From Lobulomyces angularis (Eukaryota > Chytridiomycota > Chytridiomycetes > Lobulomycetales > Lobulomycetaceae): DNA of 64,000 nt. The position numbers and the translations under genes are program-made. Below are positions 35,281-47,700 of this stretch, one piece after another. Under the pieces are notes generated by a model that saw nothing but the letters and a program-made list of their open reading frames with translations, searched no databases and was not told the DNA's origin. Position 1 is the first letter of the stretch. Every line of letters begins with the position of its first letter. Location: the NCBI GenBank assembly GCA_027604685.1, contig JADHYX010000013.1:60064-124063 (forward strand). Reading direction: 5' to 3'.

Positions 35281-36128
35281 ATGTTTGTAAGTACTCTATG
35301 ACTAAATTAGAGAGATATAAATTTTTCAAAACGGTGCTATCAGCTACTTGTAAAAGTAGTATTTTAGTAGTTTTTCTTTAAAAAATGTTTTGTTTTTCAA
35401 ATGGATGGGATGAAACAAACTTTCCCTATTTTTTTTTTTCTACATCAAGAAAATTTCATGCTTTATCAAAAATGTTATGAACTATCAATTATACCAGTAC
35501 CATTTTAATTATGCTTCAAAATATTGGACATCAATACTTACATTTTTTTTTTAATTTTGTTTTTTTTTGTTTAAAAAAAACAAAGAAATAAAACACTAAG
35601 ACTAACGGCTTTTTTTTTTAATGTAATAGCAAAGATTCGTTGAAGTTGGACGCGGTAATTAATTGTTTTATTTAACGGCTTATGTTTTATTTTTTATTGA
35701 AATTTTTTTAGTTGTCATGTTAACCTATGGTCCTGATGCTGGAAAACTTGCAGTAATTGTTGATATAATTGATCACAATAGAGTTCTCGTTGACGGTCCA
35801 ACCACTGGTGTAACACGTCAATCAGTCACCTTCAAAAGATGCACTTTAACACCAATTGTTCTATCAAAAGTACCAAGAACTATTCAAACTAAAAGTTTAA
35901 AAAAGTTAGTCGAAGCACAAGATTTAAATGGACTCTGGGCTAAAACAAGTTGGGCAAAAAAAATTGAAGTTAGAAAAGTCAGATCAAACTTAACAGATTT
36001 TGATAGATTCAAGTTAATGCTTGCTAGAAAACAAGTGAGTTATTATAATTCCACTTTGATTTTTATTTTATTTTTTTTAGCGTCGCGCCATTGTTGGGAA
36101 ACAGAGAAAAACTTTATTGAAGAAATAG
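35281..36128 (+). CDS. RPL14: 60S ribosomal protein eL14 (L14)
   Basis: Large-subunit ribosomal protein. The first exon is just ATGTTT (35281-35286) with a GTAAGT donor. After a 343-nt intron, exon 2 (from 35630) gives QRFVEVGRV, so the start reads [11 protein letters not shown] as in the family. Exon 3 (from about 35713) has [50 protein letters not shown] and [20 protein letters not shown]. The last exon (36081-36128) gives [15 protein letters not shown] and TAG. Intron 1 is unusually long for this window and carries an ACTAAC branch-point-like motif (35601) before its T tract. Without the 6-nt exon no ATG would be available, which supports it. Confidence 0.92.
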
Positions 36129-36667
36129 ATAGTATATCGTATTTTTGAATAAATTGAATATAATTTTTTTTCTTTTTTCCTAAATAATATTAAATTAAAC
36201 AAAAATTTTTTGATTTAGTCTTTTAAAACATCTGTTTGTTATATTATTTTTAATCCCATCATTGAATGCTTTTGAATTACTTTATTTTCAAGTACCTGTT
36301 TACTTAATTTTAATATAAGTGAAATTATTAAAGAAATATGTGAATTATTGAGTATTCACTCCGTAAGAAACACTACGAATAAAAAAGTAGACTTTGCTTT
36401 TGATGAGGGATCGACTAATTTTAGGTACAAATTTCTTTAAAACATTGATTTTTTCAAGTATTATTCTCACAAAAAAAAAACTGATTTAAGTTGTTTACTC
36501 TAAAGCATAAGTCATTTATTCAATGAAAAGTGCAAAAAAAAAATAATAAAAAACTTTGTATGAGAATAACTGTATAATTAAATTTTATTTCTTGCAAAAT
36601 TCAGTTCTATCTAAAAAAAATCAACTATAAACTATTGCCTATGAAAATTAGCAAAAAAATTTCATCT
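36129..36667. other. convergent 3' spacer
   Basis: About 540 bp between eL14 and the carboxypeptidase gene, tail to tail. A/T-rich, with AATAAA sites near 36148. No gene seen. Confidence 0.4.
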
Positions 36668-38219
36668 TCAGACATTTGGTGGAATAACATTATTCAAATT
36701 AAAGTTGATGAAATATGTGATTGCAGCAAAAATTTCTTCTCCAGCTGGAACAATATTCGAAGGAGGAACATTAAATGAAGGACCTCTCAATTCAAGAGTC
36801 CTAAAAATTAAGTAAAATATTAATGCAAAATTTTAAAAATGAAGTCGTTACCATCCATTTATCAACGCTTTTGCAGTCATCCAGTCGTCTTCACAACCAC
36901 TTGCTAACAATGAAGCAGACTTTTCACTTCTATATACAAAACCACTATTATTTTTAATTTCAGCGGCCATTCCATCTCCTAATTTTTTCAAAATCTATAA
37001 AAAACAAATATATATAAAATATAGACTTAAATGGATTAAAATTTACATTTTCATTTTTAGAGTTTGTTTTTGTCCAACCCCAAGATCTTAAGATGGATTG
37101 ATCCATTGTGTGAATGTCTATTCCAGCAATTTTGTTTGGGATGGAAAGGATAAAATCACTTACTGAACGAGTTTCAGGTTCAGAAAATGGACTTGTTCCA
37201 TGGTAGACATCAGAAGAAGGACTGGAAGAAGTACCAAATTGACCCCAATGCTCATCAAAATTACGATTTAAGTCAACCCCTACAAGAAAGTTTTATATAT
37301 TTAATTACATACTGTAATTTAGATTATAAATTGAGTACCAATAGATCCATCTCTATTTACTCTTCTGTTTTTTCTCCAAAATCTGTAACCTCCAGGATTG
37401 TAAGTCCAGCTATACCCATCAGGATTTTGCTATAAGAGAAAAACATTATAAAAAAGTACACAGATCAATTACCACTGGAATAAAATAAATGACAGTTGTT
37501 TTTAACCAAGATTGAACAGTAGGATTGGTGCCACTTTCACTTAACAATTTACTTATTAAATACAAATTGGTTGAGTATGCGAGCCATTCTCTAAAAAAAA
37601 TACATTAAACGTTGTTCTAAAAAAATTATATTTATAAAACCTAGCATGTATTCCAGCATTGAAAAATATTGCTTTCTTTGAACTGTCAGAGACGTTGGAA
37701 TTTGTCATTTTTAAAACTGGAATATCTCTTCCTTCAACACTCTTTCCTATAACAGAGTATGTCACTAATTCTGGATTGGAACTTGCCCATGACTGCAGCT
37801 TGCTTATTATTGCCTCATATTTCTACAAAAATGTATCAAAAATCAAACTTTTTATTAGTTTCTCATACTTGATAAGCTTTAAAAAATTCAGTGTCATCAG
37901 CTACAACTCTGGAAGAAGCTGAATCATCCAAATTCATCCAGTCTCTGGTTTCTTCTATGTATGATGAAACATCAGGAATTTCAACGGAGCAAGTACCAAA
38001 TATTTTTTCTACAGCTGACTTTTCTTGTTCATTTTTTACTAAAACTTGAAGATTTTTGCCAACAGAAACATGGTGCGTCCAGGTGTCAACTTCAAGTTTA
38101 GCATAAGTGTTAGCTTGTTCCTCTGTTTCAACAAAACATTTTAGAACTTGACCCTTTTGTTTAGTAGTTGCAGGCAATGCAGCTGCCACTGCAAAAAGTG
38201 TTAAACTTAATAACATCAT
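36668..38219 (-). CDS. secreted M14 metallocarboxypeptidase (A/B type) with propeptide
   Basis: Zinc exopeptidase removing C-terminal residues, made as a secreted proenzyme. Six or seven exons on the minus strand. The N-terminus MMLLSLTLFAVAAALPA is a signal peptide, followed by an activation-domain-like region (LKCFVETEEQANTYAKLEVD to IPDVSSYIEETRDW). Catalytic features in order: NAGIHAREW with zinc ligands His and Glu split across an intron, VVNPDGYSWTY, FWRKNRR, VDLNRNFDEHWG, and GIDIHTMDQSILRSWGW with the third zinc ligand. Then ASGCEDDWMTAKALINGW and TLELRGPSFNVPP with the general-base Glu. The active site is complete. Likely a secreted nutritional protease. Either of two adjacent ATGs could start it. 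Confidence 0.93.
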
Positions 38220-39518
38220 AATTATTCAATTTTAAATTTAAAGTTTATAATTTTTATTATATAAATATCTTCAATTATAGTACAGTTATATACAAAATAA
38301 TATAGAAGTTGTTTCATTCAAAAAAAATTTTATGGAAGTCTTGGAATGTGACTGCTATGTTACAAAAAGGAAACTATTGCCAATTGTACACAATCGACAG
38401 AAATATAATTACGTTTTAGAGATTCTTCTGTATTATTCGGAATAAACATTTTTAAAAAAATAGTGAATTTTTTAAAAATTTGAATCTAAAATTTTGTTTG
38501 TCCCGACAAAGGTAGATTTTTTATTAGGAGAGAATAAAGGTAGCAACTTAATTTATAAGTTAAAATACGTGATTCTGAAAATATTAGATACGGAGCTGCA
38601 ACGTCTGTTGTTCTATGGAACTGGAAGCTATATTATTAATATACATATCTAATCACCTTTGATGCATTAAATTTAATTTCACTTCCCAGATGAAGTTAAG
38701 ATTACTTTTTATTTACGTATGACTCAAAGTTATTGTAAATTATAACATCCAGTTTTGTCATTATATTATTTTTATTCTATTCGTTTTTCTTTGGGACTTT
38801 TATTTTCATGTTCTTTGCACCCTGAATTATAAGAATTGTGTGTGCTGAACTTCTAAGCTTCTATTTTAAAAAATTCTACACAATTAAAAATACTCAAAAC
38901 TATGAAGTTTACATTTTTAAAGTTTGAAAAATGTATAAATCTAATATAAATCTTAAGCATATGTTTTTGATGTATTTTAATGTTGAAATTTTTATATTTT
39001 ATTGTTGATAATTTAAAAAAATGTGGAATGTTGACTATTTTATGAATTTCCTTTCTAAAGTTTAAACAACAAAAACACAGAAAAAGGAAGTTCATTTTCC
39101 ATTAATGTAATCTCCATTTATACATCTACATATATTACTCATATAATTATCAATGGCTATAATTAGTATAGTCGATAAACCTACCATTATATTTTGTTGG
39201 CTAAATTATTTTTAAAGTTAACATTATTTAACTTAGTCTAATGCAACAAATCTCAATACATTTATTCCACATAATTGCTATTTGCCATTAAATCAAACTA
39301 AAAAAATTTTAAATCTTGTATGGAATTTCTACAACATCCAGTAAAATTTGATCAGAAAAAACTTGGATTATAATTACTTTTGTCTTTAAAATAAATTAAA
39401 ATAAAGTTCTATTATTTATTAATTACAATACTACACCTACTTTTATTAAATTTGTTTGTACCTGCCAACAAATACTAGAAAAAAAAAAATAAAACAGCTC
39501 ATTTGAAAATTCATTTTT
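38220..39518. other. long AT-rich intergenic region
   Basis: About 1.3 kb without a supported gene. Stops are frequent in all frames; short frames are A/T-driven. No repeat shared with the rest of the window was noticed. Confidence 0.45.
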
Positions 39519-39734
39519 TCAACTATCCGTTTCAATCCATAGTTTTTTATCTAAAATTAAGTTGATCAGGTAGAATGAAAAAAACAATGACAGTAAGGCT
39601 AATACAAACAAAATTCTTTGGTAAAATTTGTTTACCATCCTTGATTTAATTATTAAATTTTCAATATCCCGAAAACTTGGTTTTTCACTTAAATAATGTT
39701 TGGTACTATTGGAAGAGAAATAAAGGTCAGGCAT
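39519..39734 (-). CDS. small single-pass membrane protein, unknown
   Basis: Intronless 71-residue frame from ATG 39732-39734 to TAG... stop at 39519. The N-terminal 35 residues are polar (MPDLYFSSNSTKH, then KPSFRDIENLIIKSRM), followed by a basic NKFYQR and a hydrophobic segment RILFVLALLSLFFSFYLINL, with a short acidic tail. It looks like a real small membrane protein rather than chance because it has an ATG, balanced codons and a sensible topology. I recognise no family. Confidence 0.45.
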   Translation of the reverse strand: MPDLYFSSNSTKHYLSEKPSFRDIENLIIKSRMVNKFYQRILFVLALLSLFFSFYLINLILDKKLWIETDS

Positions 39735-39982
39735 TTTTCCTAATGTTGTTGGTAACTAGATTTTTTTTTTTTTTTTTTTTTTTCAAAAATAGGTTTAAAA
39801 ATTGTATTAAAATAATATATGATTTTGCTAACAAAACTGATAAACATTTCATAACTTTGTAAAAAAACATAATGATATGAACTAGTATAGCATTAATCAT
39901 CAGGAGTGATGAACTAAAAAATACTACTTTGAAAATTGACATTTTAACAAGAAAATTATTATACGTATATCTCAAAAAGAAA

Positions 39983-41266
39983 TTATAAATTATTAAAAAC
40001 TTTAGCTAAATTTCTTGCTGTAAACAAAAAATCTTCCTCCAGCTCAGTTGTAGAGTCTATGCAAATTTTAAAGAATTCCACAAAGTTTTCTTTAACTTCC
40101 TTCTCCCTCAATTCAGCTTGATAAATTTCCAAATTCACCTGCTCCAGTAAATTTAATAAATCTTTTATAATCTTTATTTCATATGGTTTAGTCAGCATAC
40201 TAAGAACCTTAAAAGGTATTAAGAAAAACAGAATTATTGCAACAATAAATCTATACCTTTTTCACAAAAAAAACTTTTAAAAAATCATCACTTTTGTTAG
40301 GCAAATCGCTAATAAAATTAAATATAGGTTCCGCGTATCCCAATTTTAATAAATTACAAATATAGTCTAAAAAGGTTTTTTTAAAAACTAGTACTTGCAG
40401 CGGTGAAACTTGAGAGCTATATTCTTTTAAGCATTTTTTTTTTAAAATAACAAAAACACCTTCGACTTGTAGTGGGTTTTCTGCTGCAATCTGAAAAAAG
40501 GGAAATTAAAATATTACTTCTAAGATTTTATAATACATCAAAAAGCAAATCCAACAGCGGTGGACTTTCTTTCATATCGATATATCTATCAAAACTAGTA
40601 ATATCATCTAAAATGTTGTCTATCCAGTTTAACAATAAATGGCATGCAACAGGACAACTAAAAAGAAAAAAAAAGTCAATTAACTTATAATTTTTTTTCA
40701 ATTAAAAAAAAAAAATGAAAATAAATAAAATACGTTAAAATTTTTTTAAACGCTGATAAATCAAATTTACTTGCAGCGGTTAACGAATGAATGGTATCCA
40801 TAGTGTAGACTAAAGTGTCTTTAGTATCCTTGAATTCATATTCATCGTTTTCTAATGAAACAATTTTCGCTACAAGTTCAACTTCCATGTCTATAATATC
40901 TTTTTGCTTTTGATTTTCCAGTAGATCGGTTAAAAGTATTTCAATAAAGGTACTATCTTCAATCAAATTAATACTACTAAGGCTGACATTCTCTTTGTAT
41001 AGTTTATTGTGAAGCTGAACCACATCTAAACTGGCTAGTGTAGAAGTTTTATGCTGTATTAAATCAGTCACAGGTTTATAATTTATAGTAGGTAGACTCG
41101 CTGGTAAATTGACTTTTTCTGGTGTGATTTGATATAATAATTTATTGAAGTTATTAATTGTGTTTTGTAAAGCAGAAAAGTAGACAAACTCATGAGTACT
41201 TTTAGAACTTGAAAATTGAGAATTTAAATTAAATAAATCTGAGTCATGTTCAGTATTTGAATTCAT
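39983..41266 (-). CDS. TH1/NELF-C/D family protein
   Basis: NELF-C/D is a subunit of the negative elongation factor that pauses RNA polymerase II near promoters. Four exons on the minus strand. Recognisable alignment to the C-terminal half of the family: a helix DTLVYTMDTIHSLTAASKFD, then after an intron CPVACHLLLNWIDNILDDIT. These are followed by SPPLLDLLFDIAAENPLQVE, VLVFKKTFLDYICNLLKLGY and EPIFNFISDL, and the end VLSMLTKPYEIKIIKDLLNL. The order and spacing (helix, PV.......W.D, P.L.LL..I, L..KK..LD....LL..GY..P....I) are the basis; I could not run a search. The protein (about 390 residues) is shorter than animal NELF-C/D, and its N-terminal part is not recognisable. Its presence in a fungus would be unusual. 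Confidence 0.55.
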
Positions 41267-42827
41267 ACGAAAAAATTATCGTTATTGAATAAAAAAAAAA
41301 AAAAAAGTACGTCCCTGAATGTGATGAAGTAAAGCGACAAACTGACAATGCAAAAAATCATTCTTAGTTACTGAAAATCAGACTCAAGAACGAAAAGCCC
41401 TAGGATCAGAAGTTATTTCCATAACAACGAAATTCAAGTTTCTCAACTTTTCATTTCCTCAGTTCTTGAATAATACGAACTAAAGGATTAAAGTAATCAC
41501 AAAACCTTAACTTTATGCGTTTCAATTTCTTTATCATTGATAAACTTTTAGCATTTTAGGTTATAATATTGTTTCATATTTGCATCAATTTTTTTTAACA
41601 AGTGGACAGTATTATTATATAAAAGATGCTTTTAAAATCTGATTATTGGGAAGCATGAACTATAACTTTATTTAAGATGGAATACAGCAAGTGCATCGAT
41701 TAATGGGAATTTTTTTTTGTAATTATTGACAAAATTTTTTGACTCAGAAAAAAATTTTCTAAGTTTTGGAATCAATTTTTAGCAAAAAATTTGAAATTTA
41801 AAATAAAAGTTAACTATAACGAAGTGATCTATTTTCAGACACAGCTACACCAATCCAAGTATTATATTAGTTCTATTTCCTAATATTTTTTTTTTGTTTG
41901 GAGGAAGCTGGAATCATCTGGTTACACAAAAATTACAATAAAAATTTGTGAAAAACAGAAAAAAAAAAATCATAGAGAAAAAGAGAAAAAAAAAAAATTC
42001 AAAGAGAAAAAAAAAAATAGTTTATTTTTTTGGTATGGGGAAAACACTTATGCTTTTAGCACCAGTATTGGACTGAGATTACTAAAACCCCCAGATCAAG
42101 CGTCAATTAACTTTAGATCCACCGCCGTCCCCTATGTCCTACAGGCAATACTGGAAGCGAAATTTGGAATGCTCTTGCACACAGGATGAACACTTGGCAG
42201 CAACTATAAAGAGTTGATATTCTATAACACAGTGAATCTGCACAAACACCTAAAATAAAAGTTGATCCTCTAACAACAAAATCAAATTTTCTTACAATTA
42301 AATAACTAATTGCAAGGCGGCCCTGGCCTTTTGTAATTTTTTTAGGAAAAGGTTTCCTGTGACATTTTGGGTGTGGATACACTTTAATATTTTTTAAAAA
42401 TTTAGTTTATCAGAAGATACTCAACGATAATTAATACACATATAAATAACTTAAAGAGCCTTTTGAAAATGCAAGTAATGATGATTTAGTAAAATTGAAG
42501 TGCTACAAAAAAAAGAAATTAAAAAAAGTAGATTTTTAAGCTTAAAATTTAAAATAATTCTTTAGATTTCAGAAATTCACCAATATATTATGTATATATT
42601 GTAAATATCAATATAGTTGCGTTTTATCATACCTTTACTTAGCAATATAACTTTATTGAGTTATAGTTTGTCAAGGTTAACTACCAACTTCATTGGTGTT
42701 ATGTTTAGTAATATATTATTTTATTAAGTTACCAAAAAAAATTACAAAGCTTTTGATTGGATAACCTTAATTTGATTGGTTCTCCCAAAAAATTCTTATA
42801 GAATTATTAAAATTTAAGTTAGCTATT
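41267..42827. other. intergenic region with repeat A copy 2
   Basis: Repeat A copy 2 lies at 41915-42120. Beside it, 42113-42382 on the minus strand is open and reads YPHPKCHRKPFPKKITKGQG then RLAISYL, but it has no ATG and a stop just upstream. It may be a gene relic or an unusual exon. The rest is A/T-rich. Confidence 0.4.
41915..42120 (+). repeat. dispersed repeat A, copy 2
   Basis: Same order of shared blocks as 27643-27873: CATCTGGTTACACAAAAATT, an A-rich middle, TAGTTTATTTTTTTGGTA, GGGGAAAACACTTA, CTTTTAGCACCAGTATTGG and GATCAAGCGTCAATTAAC. The A-rich middle differs most. Confidence 0.85.
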
Positions 42828-44023
42828 ATGGATCCACCACCCCTAGGAGGACCTCCTCCTCCATCCAGATGGAATATAGCTGCAAACATTTGTGATGGAA
42901 TGATACTAGGATCCTGTTTTTCGTTAATAGTGTTTTTATTGATAAAACTACGTTTTACGAAGTTTTCAATTGTTCAATTAATTGGACTTGTTGCGTATAT
43001 AATCTCCTCTTCGGCGTATACAACTCTAAATGGATTACCAGAAGACTTTAAATTATATAATATTGCTATTGCATCAATTTCTAACGCTTTCGGAAGGTGA
43101 GTGAATATAACAATTGCTGTTTTATAATTAAATTTTATTTTTTATATCAAATTTGTAGAGCGATGCAAAGGTACCTTTCTTTTTTAACAATACCAGTTTT
43201 CATACTATTCTTTATATTATTATTAACGTAGTGAGATAATGACTCAGTTTTATATAACCTTAACTAACGGAGTTTCATCTGAGAAGCGAAAAATGATATT
43301 TGCTGGCATTGGTAGGTTAATGTGGGTGTTGGTAATGTTGGCTGGTATTGCAGAAGGAACAGTTTTCATGATATTTGGTCCCGGCATTGCCTTGCACAAT
43401 CAAGTCGTGGTAGTAGCAGTTACTTACATCAGCTTGCTGTGTGGTTTAGTAAATGCTGCTCAATTTTTGGATATGATTCTTGTTATGACAGACGCACATG
43501 GTATTAACTATTTAAAAACTTGTTATCGTGTATTTTTTTGGTTGTAGGCAGATTAATGGAAAGCTTGAAGAATAAGAATTTTTTGCAGCTATTTGTTTTG
43601 TCTATCATTGTATTGGGATCAGGTAATGATAAATATATTGCAACCAAAAGAAATATTAAAGTGTTAATAAAAATTTCTTAGAGATTCTCGCGGCGGTAAT
43701 TTCCGCTGTTGCCATTTCAGCAGCTTCCAATAACCGAACAGATCCTACAATAAGTATTTTCTTTACCAAACTTACAATTATTACATCATGGTAAATTATA
43801 ATTAAGAATTGATTCAATAAGTTAAAAAATTTTAGTGTGGGTTTAGTACTTTTACAAGAAAGTATCGTCAAGGTATATATTTTATTTTCTTATATTTTAA
43901 ATGCTAAAAAACTATTTTGATGCAACTCACATATAGTATGTAAAAGCAAGAAGTGAAGCAATTACAAAGTCACAAACTTCCCGTGTAAAATCTAGCACAG
44001 TTAAATCATCAACATCACCTTAA
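42828..44023 (+). CDS. multi-pass membrane protein, unknown function
   Basis: About six exons encode roughly 320 residues with a Pro-rich N-terminus (MDPPPLGGPPPPSRW) and about six hydrophobic segments. These are MILGSCFSLIVFLLI, FSIVQLIGLVAYIISSSAY, GRLMWVLVMLAGIAEGTVFM, VVVVAVTYISLLCGLVNAAQ, LFVLSIIVLGSEILAAVISA and LTIITSCVGLVLLQESIV. The tail is basic and Ser-rich (KSQTSRVKSSTVKSS). A fungal-type polytopic membrane protein; I do not recognise the family. A 12-nt exon (43159-43170) may lie between the first and second main exons; skipping it also keeps frame, so it is uncertain. The last joins (43621-43940) were chosen because they keep frame through SCVGLVLLQESIVK. Confidence 0.6.
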
Positions 44024-44778
44024 ATTGTTTCCTACCAACCACAATCTAAGTTTTTTTTTTTCCATTCTAGATGAGATTTTCAATTCAGACATAATTAATA
44101 GTAAAAAGAATAAATTATTCCCAAATCCATAATTTTTTTTCAATAAATTTCTTCCCAACAGTTTGTTACATAATTTATACATACAGAGGATGATTTAGCT
44201 TCAATAATTCTTGCACTATTTTAAAATCCTCTCTACCACCAGGTTTTAAAAGTTGGTATAAAAATAAGGACATAATGTGGGATTTTTTTCTTCAATGTTG
44301 TTTATAGTGTAGGATAAAACATAAAAAAAGTTTATGTATCAGCAGTTTTGTCCTAATGACAAATAATCGTTAACCCTCAATACCTTTAATGTAAGTAAAG
44401 AATTTTAATTTCTAAGTAATTTGGATAACGGAGAAAATCAATATTTCAATGCGCATCACTTCCCATTCAGAAAATGTTAATTCTCATCAAGCAACTTTTA
44501 CAATTAATAAAGCAAATTGAAAGCTATTACTTCCTAATCATATTAAATATAATGCGGAACACTAATTTAACTGTAATTTATAATAATGGTAAAAAAAAAA
44601 AATAATAAGTAGATTAAATTTAAATTAACAATAAAAACTAAAATAAGTTGGGGGATAAATGATACGCTAATAGCGGGATATAAAGTACAAAAAAAAAAAA
44701 AAACAAAACAAAAAAACACAAAAAAACACAATAGAAGAGTTTAAAACATTAAACATTTTTTTTTTCTTTTTTTCAATA
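44024..44778. other. intergenic region with a doubtful minus-strand frame
   Basis: On the minus strand 44175-44273 opens with ATG and reads MSLFLYQLLKPGGREDFKIV then QELLKLNHPLYV, 32 codons and TAA. It looks like a terminal exon but no partner exon was found upstream. The rest is A/T-rich, with poly-A runs near 44590, 44690 and 44760. Confidence 0.3.
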
Positions 44779-47700
44779 TCAATTTTGTTGTCTCTTCTTA
44801 ATTTCTCTGACCCACTTGGCTATTTCTCTTGTTTGGCTTGACATTCTTTCAACTTTTACTCTTTTGATCAATGCATCGATCCAATCTCCCGCATAAAAGT
44901 TCGCCAATGATTGAGGTGGGAAAGCCTCAGCCAAATCTCTGAATTGGAAAAATAAAAAATTAAAAAGGCAATCATGGGAGTCATATTGTTACCCAATCAA
45001 TCCTAATAAACTTCTAATGGTGCTTTCATTTCTTTCATCTTGATCAATTACTTCTTTTAAAAACTCAAAAATTCCGTTAACATAAGGGATTAACGCATTG
45101 ACTGAAAAATATCAAATTAGGTAAAAAAATTGTAAGAGGACCTACCGTTATTTCCACTTTTCATTCCTTGTACGATACCAACATATGCTTCAACAATACT
45201 TTCTTTCAAGCTACCATTGAATTCCATAAGGCTATAATCCTCATTTTCCTAAGTTATTGTTAGTACAATAAATTAAAATTTTTTTTATTGTTATACAATA
45301 TGCAATGAGCTTTTTGCCGCTTGGTTTAAAATGCTCATACATCCTCCCAAATAGTTTTCGAAATTTCCCCCGATGGCTAAAGCGATATCGCCGAAACAAC
45401 TAATAATAATAGGTTTAATTTCCGGGAGTACAGCCTCGGATTGCAGTGTTAGAACCAAGGCATGCATTAAATTATCGCAGTAAGGAAGGGCCAATTCACT
45501 TAATGCTCTACAAATATCACCTACAGTACCTACTGCAACAGAGCACATCTATAATAAAAAATGTTGATGTATATGATTTGAAGCAAAAAAAAGTTTTTAC
45601 TGCATGCTCTTCATGGTTCTGTAATGCTGCATACAAGAACTCAGAAAATGGATCCATATATCTCAAAAAATCTTTCTCCGTGGCAGCAGCAATAGAGCCA
45701 ACAGTTAAAAAAACATCTTCCATTACTGTCGACGACTTAAGACTTGATCGCATGATAGAAATCAAGGCGTGCATTAGTCTATCACAGAGAGGTGCAACTT
45801 TTTTTTCAAGCCTTCGAACAACAGACTAACTTTATTAATATCAAAAATTTTTTTATTATTGCATACCGTAACTACTGTACATAAATTGGACTGAAGTTCA
45901 TTATGCACTCTTCTGTCATCCGCATTAACAAGTTGTGACTAAATTACATGTTACATTTTTACAGATACAAGGTTTTAAATATTTTACCTGCATTGCAACT
46001 GTATGATCGAGTTGGTCCACTAAAGCTAAAGTTAATTTTTCAACAGTAGGTAGGCAATCCTACAAAATTAATTATCAAAAAAAAAAAAAAAAAAAAATTA
46101 CATCTGCACAATTTTCAACAAACGAAGATATAGCTTCGAAAGTAGAAGCTTTTAAATTAGTTTCGGAAGTTGATGTTGGTCTTGCAGCGCAAACCATCAG
46201 CCTGTCAATAATGGTATCAAAGTACGGTGACAAAATATAAGTTGGTTTATCATTATCGTGAACTAGCGAGGATATTGATAATAGTGCCCAACAAGCATTC
46301 ACAGCAACTCGCGGTGGTTCCACCAATCCACTCAATAACACTTCAATTACTTTGGGCAATTCACTTGCAACCGAATTAAACTCAACTTCACATATTTTTC
46401 CTAAGCACCAAGCGGTAGTATCCTTAACTTGAATTACAGGGTCCTTCATTAATTCAATAATGACAGGAAGTGCCTAAAATAAGTATAAGTATTTTTAAAT
46501 ATGTTAAAAAAAAAAAAATACAGTCGTTATTAAAGGAGCTAAAAGTCTATTATCCGGACCCTCCAAGATACACCCAAATGCCATTACTGCAGATTCTCTA
46601 AATCTCCAATCAGAATTTCTAATATTTTGTTCCACAAAGCTTAATACAGGTTGAACTATTGGATCTGATACAGCATTGGATAGCAATGCCAAGCAAGTCG
46701 AAGCAGCCATAGAGACATTCCATTCGTCTTCATCATCGTCATCTTCCTTTTTTGTCATCAAGTTAAGTAACACAGGTGTAATGTCCCGCACAGCAGCAAC
46801 AGAGAATTTAAAGTTAACTCTCTCAGGAGTTTCACCAATCTCCTCTAAATCTTGATTTTCTAAAATAATGTCCAGTTCAGTTTCACAAATAGTACTCCAA
46901 AATTCAACGGCTTGTAAGGCAACTTGGTCATTTTCACTATTCATACCACTTATTGTCAACTAAAAAAAATTATTTTCAAATTATGGACGGTTGTGTAGCA
47001 TACACCGAACAGTGCCTTCTCCATGTACAACTGCATCTTATCATAATATGTCGCAACTATTTTTACTAGACACTCAAAAGCAGAAACTTGTACTTCAGCG
47101 TTTTTGGATTGTGTGGCTTCACAAACGATTTGCATTATATAATTTCTTTCTCCCTTAAAAAAAAATTCACCAAATAAAAAATTTAACTTAAAACTGTCAA
47201 TTTTACTTCATTGTCGAAATTATTTTTGATAAATTCAATAGAGTTAATTAAGGCTTGAATTGCTGCTAATCTAATGTATTCGTTGGACTCTTCTTTTCTT
47301 GCACCTTGGGCTACAGCAGTTAAAATGCTATTGGAATGTATTGAGAGAAAGGCAGGATCCTAAAATGAAAAGTAAGGGTATAGAAAAAAAACTGACTAAC
47401 ATACCACAATTTCGCAAATAAAACCGATTGCTTGCAAACTTGCTTGTTTAGTTGTTTGAACATCGGTATTGATGTTTTGCAGTAGTCCAGGAATTAGCTC
47501 CAACCATTGACTAACTGGTAATTCTATACCCGCTACAGCAGCAATTGCTTGGGCAGCAGCAGTGCCACATTTGATATCTTGTGAAGAAAGTGCCTGTACC
47601 AAGTTTATTTTAACTTGGTTTCGGGTTTCAGTTGGTAGATGTAACCAATTAGCACCTAAATTCTGCTTTGTATGCGAATCCTGTATCGAAAAAAAAAAAA

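Noticed and set aside
35287..35629. Possible snoRNA in the long first intron of eL14
   Set aside because: ATGGGATGA recalls a C box but there is no CTGA D box at a suitable place and no terminal stem.
39727..39975. Minus-strand open frame of about 80 codons with a Lys run
   Set aside because: The Lys run is just the poly-T tract at about 39763-39783 and the rest is A/T-driven hydrophobic text; it has no family-like feature.
42828..43100. Tetraspanin or GPCR identity for the multi-pass membrane protein
   Set aside because: Hydrophobic segments fit in number, but no CCG or other family signature is present.
45446..45829. Plus-strand 127-codon open frame across importin beta exons
   Set aside because: Antisense to the conserved HEAT repeats and running through an intron; the minus-strand protein explains it fully.
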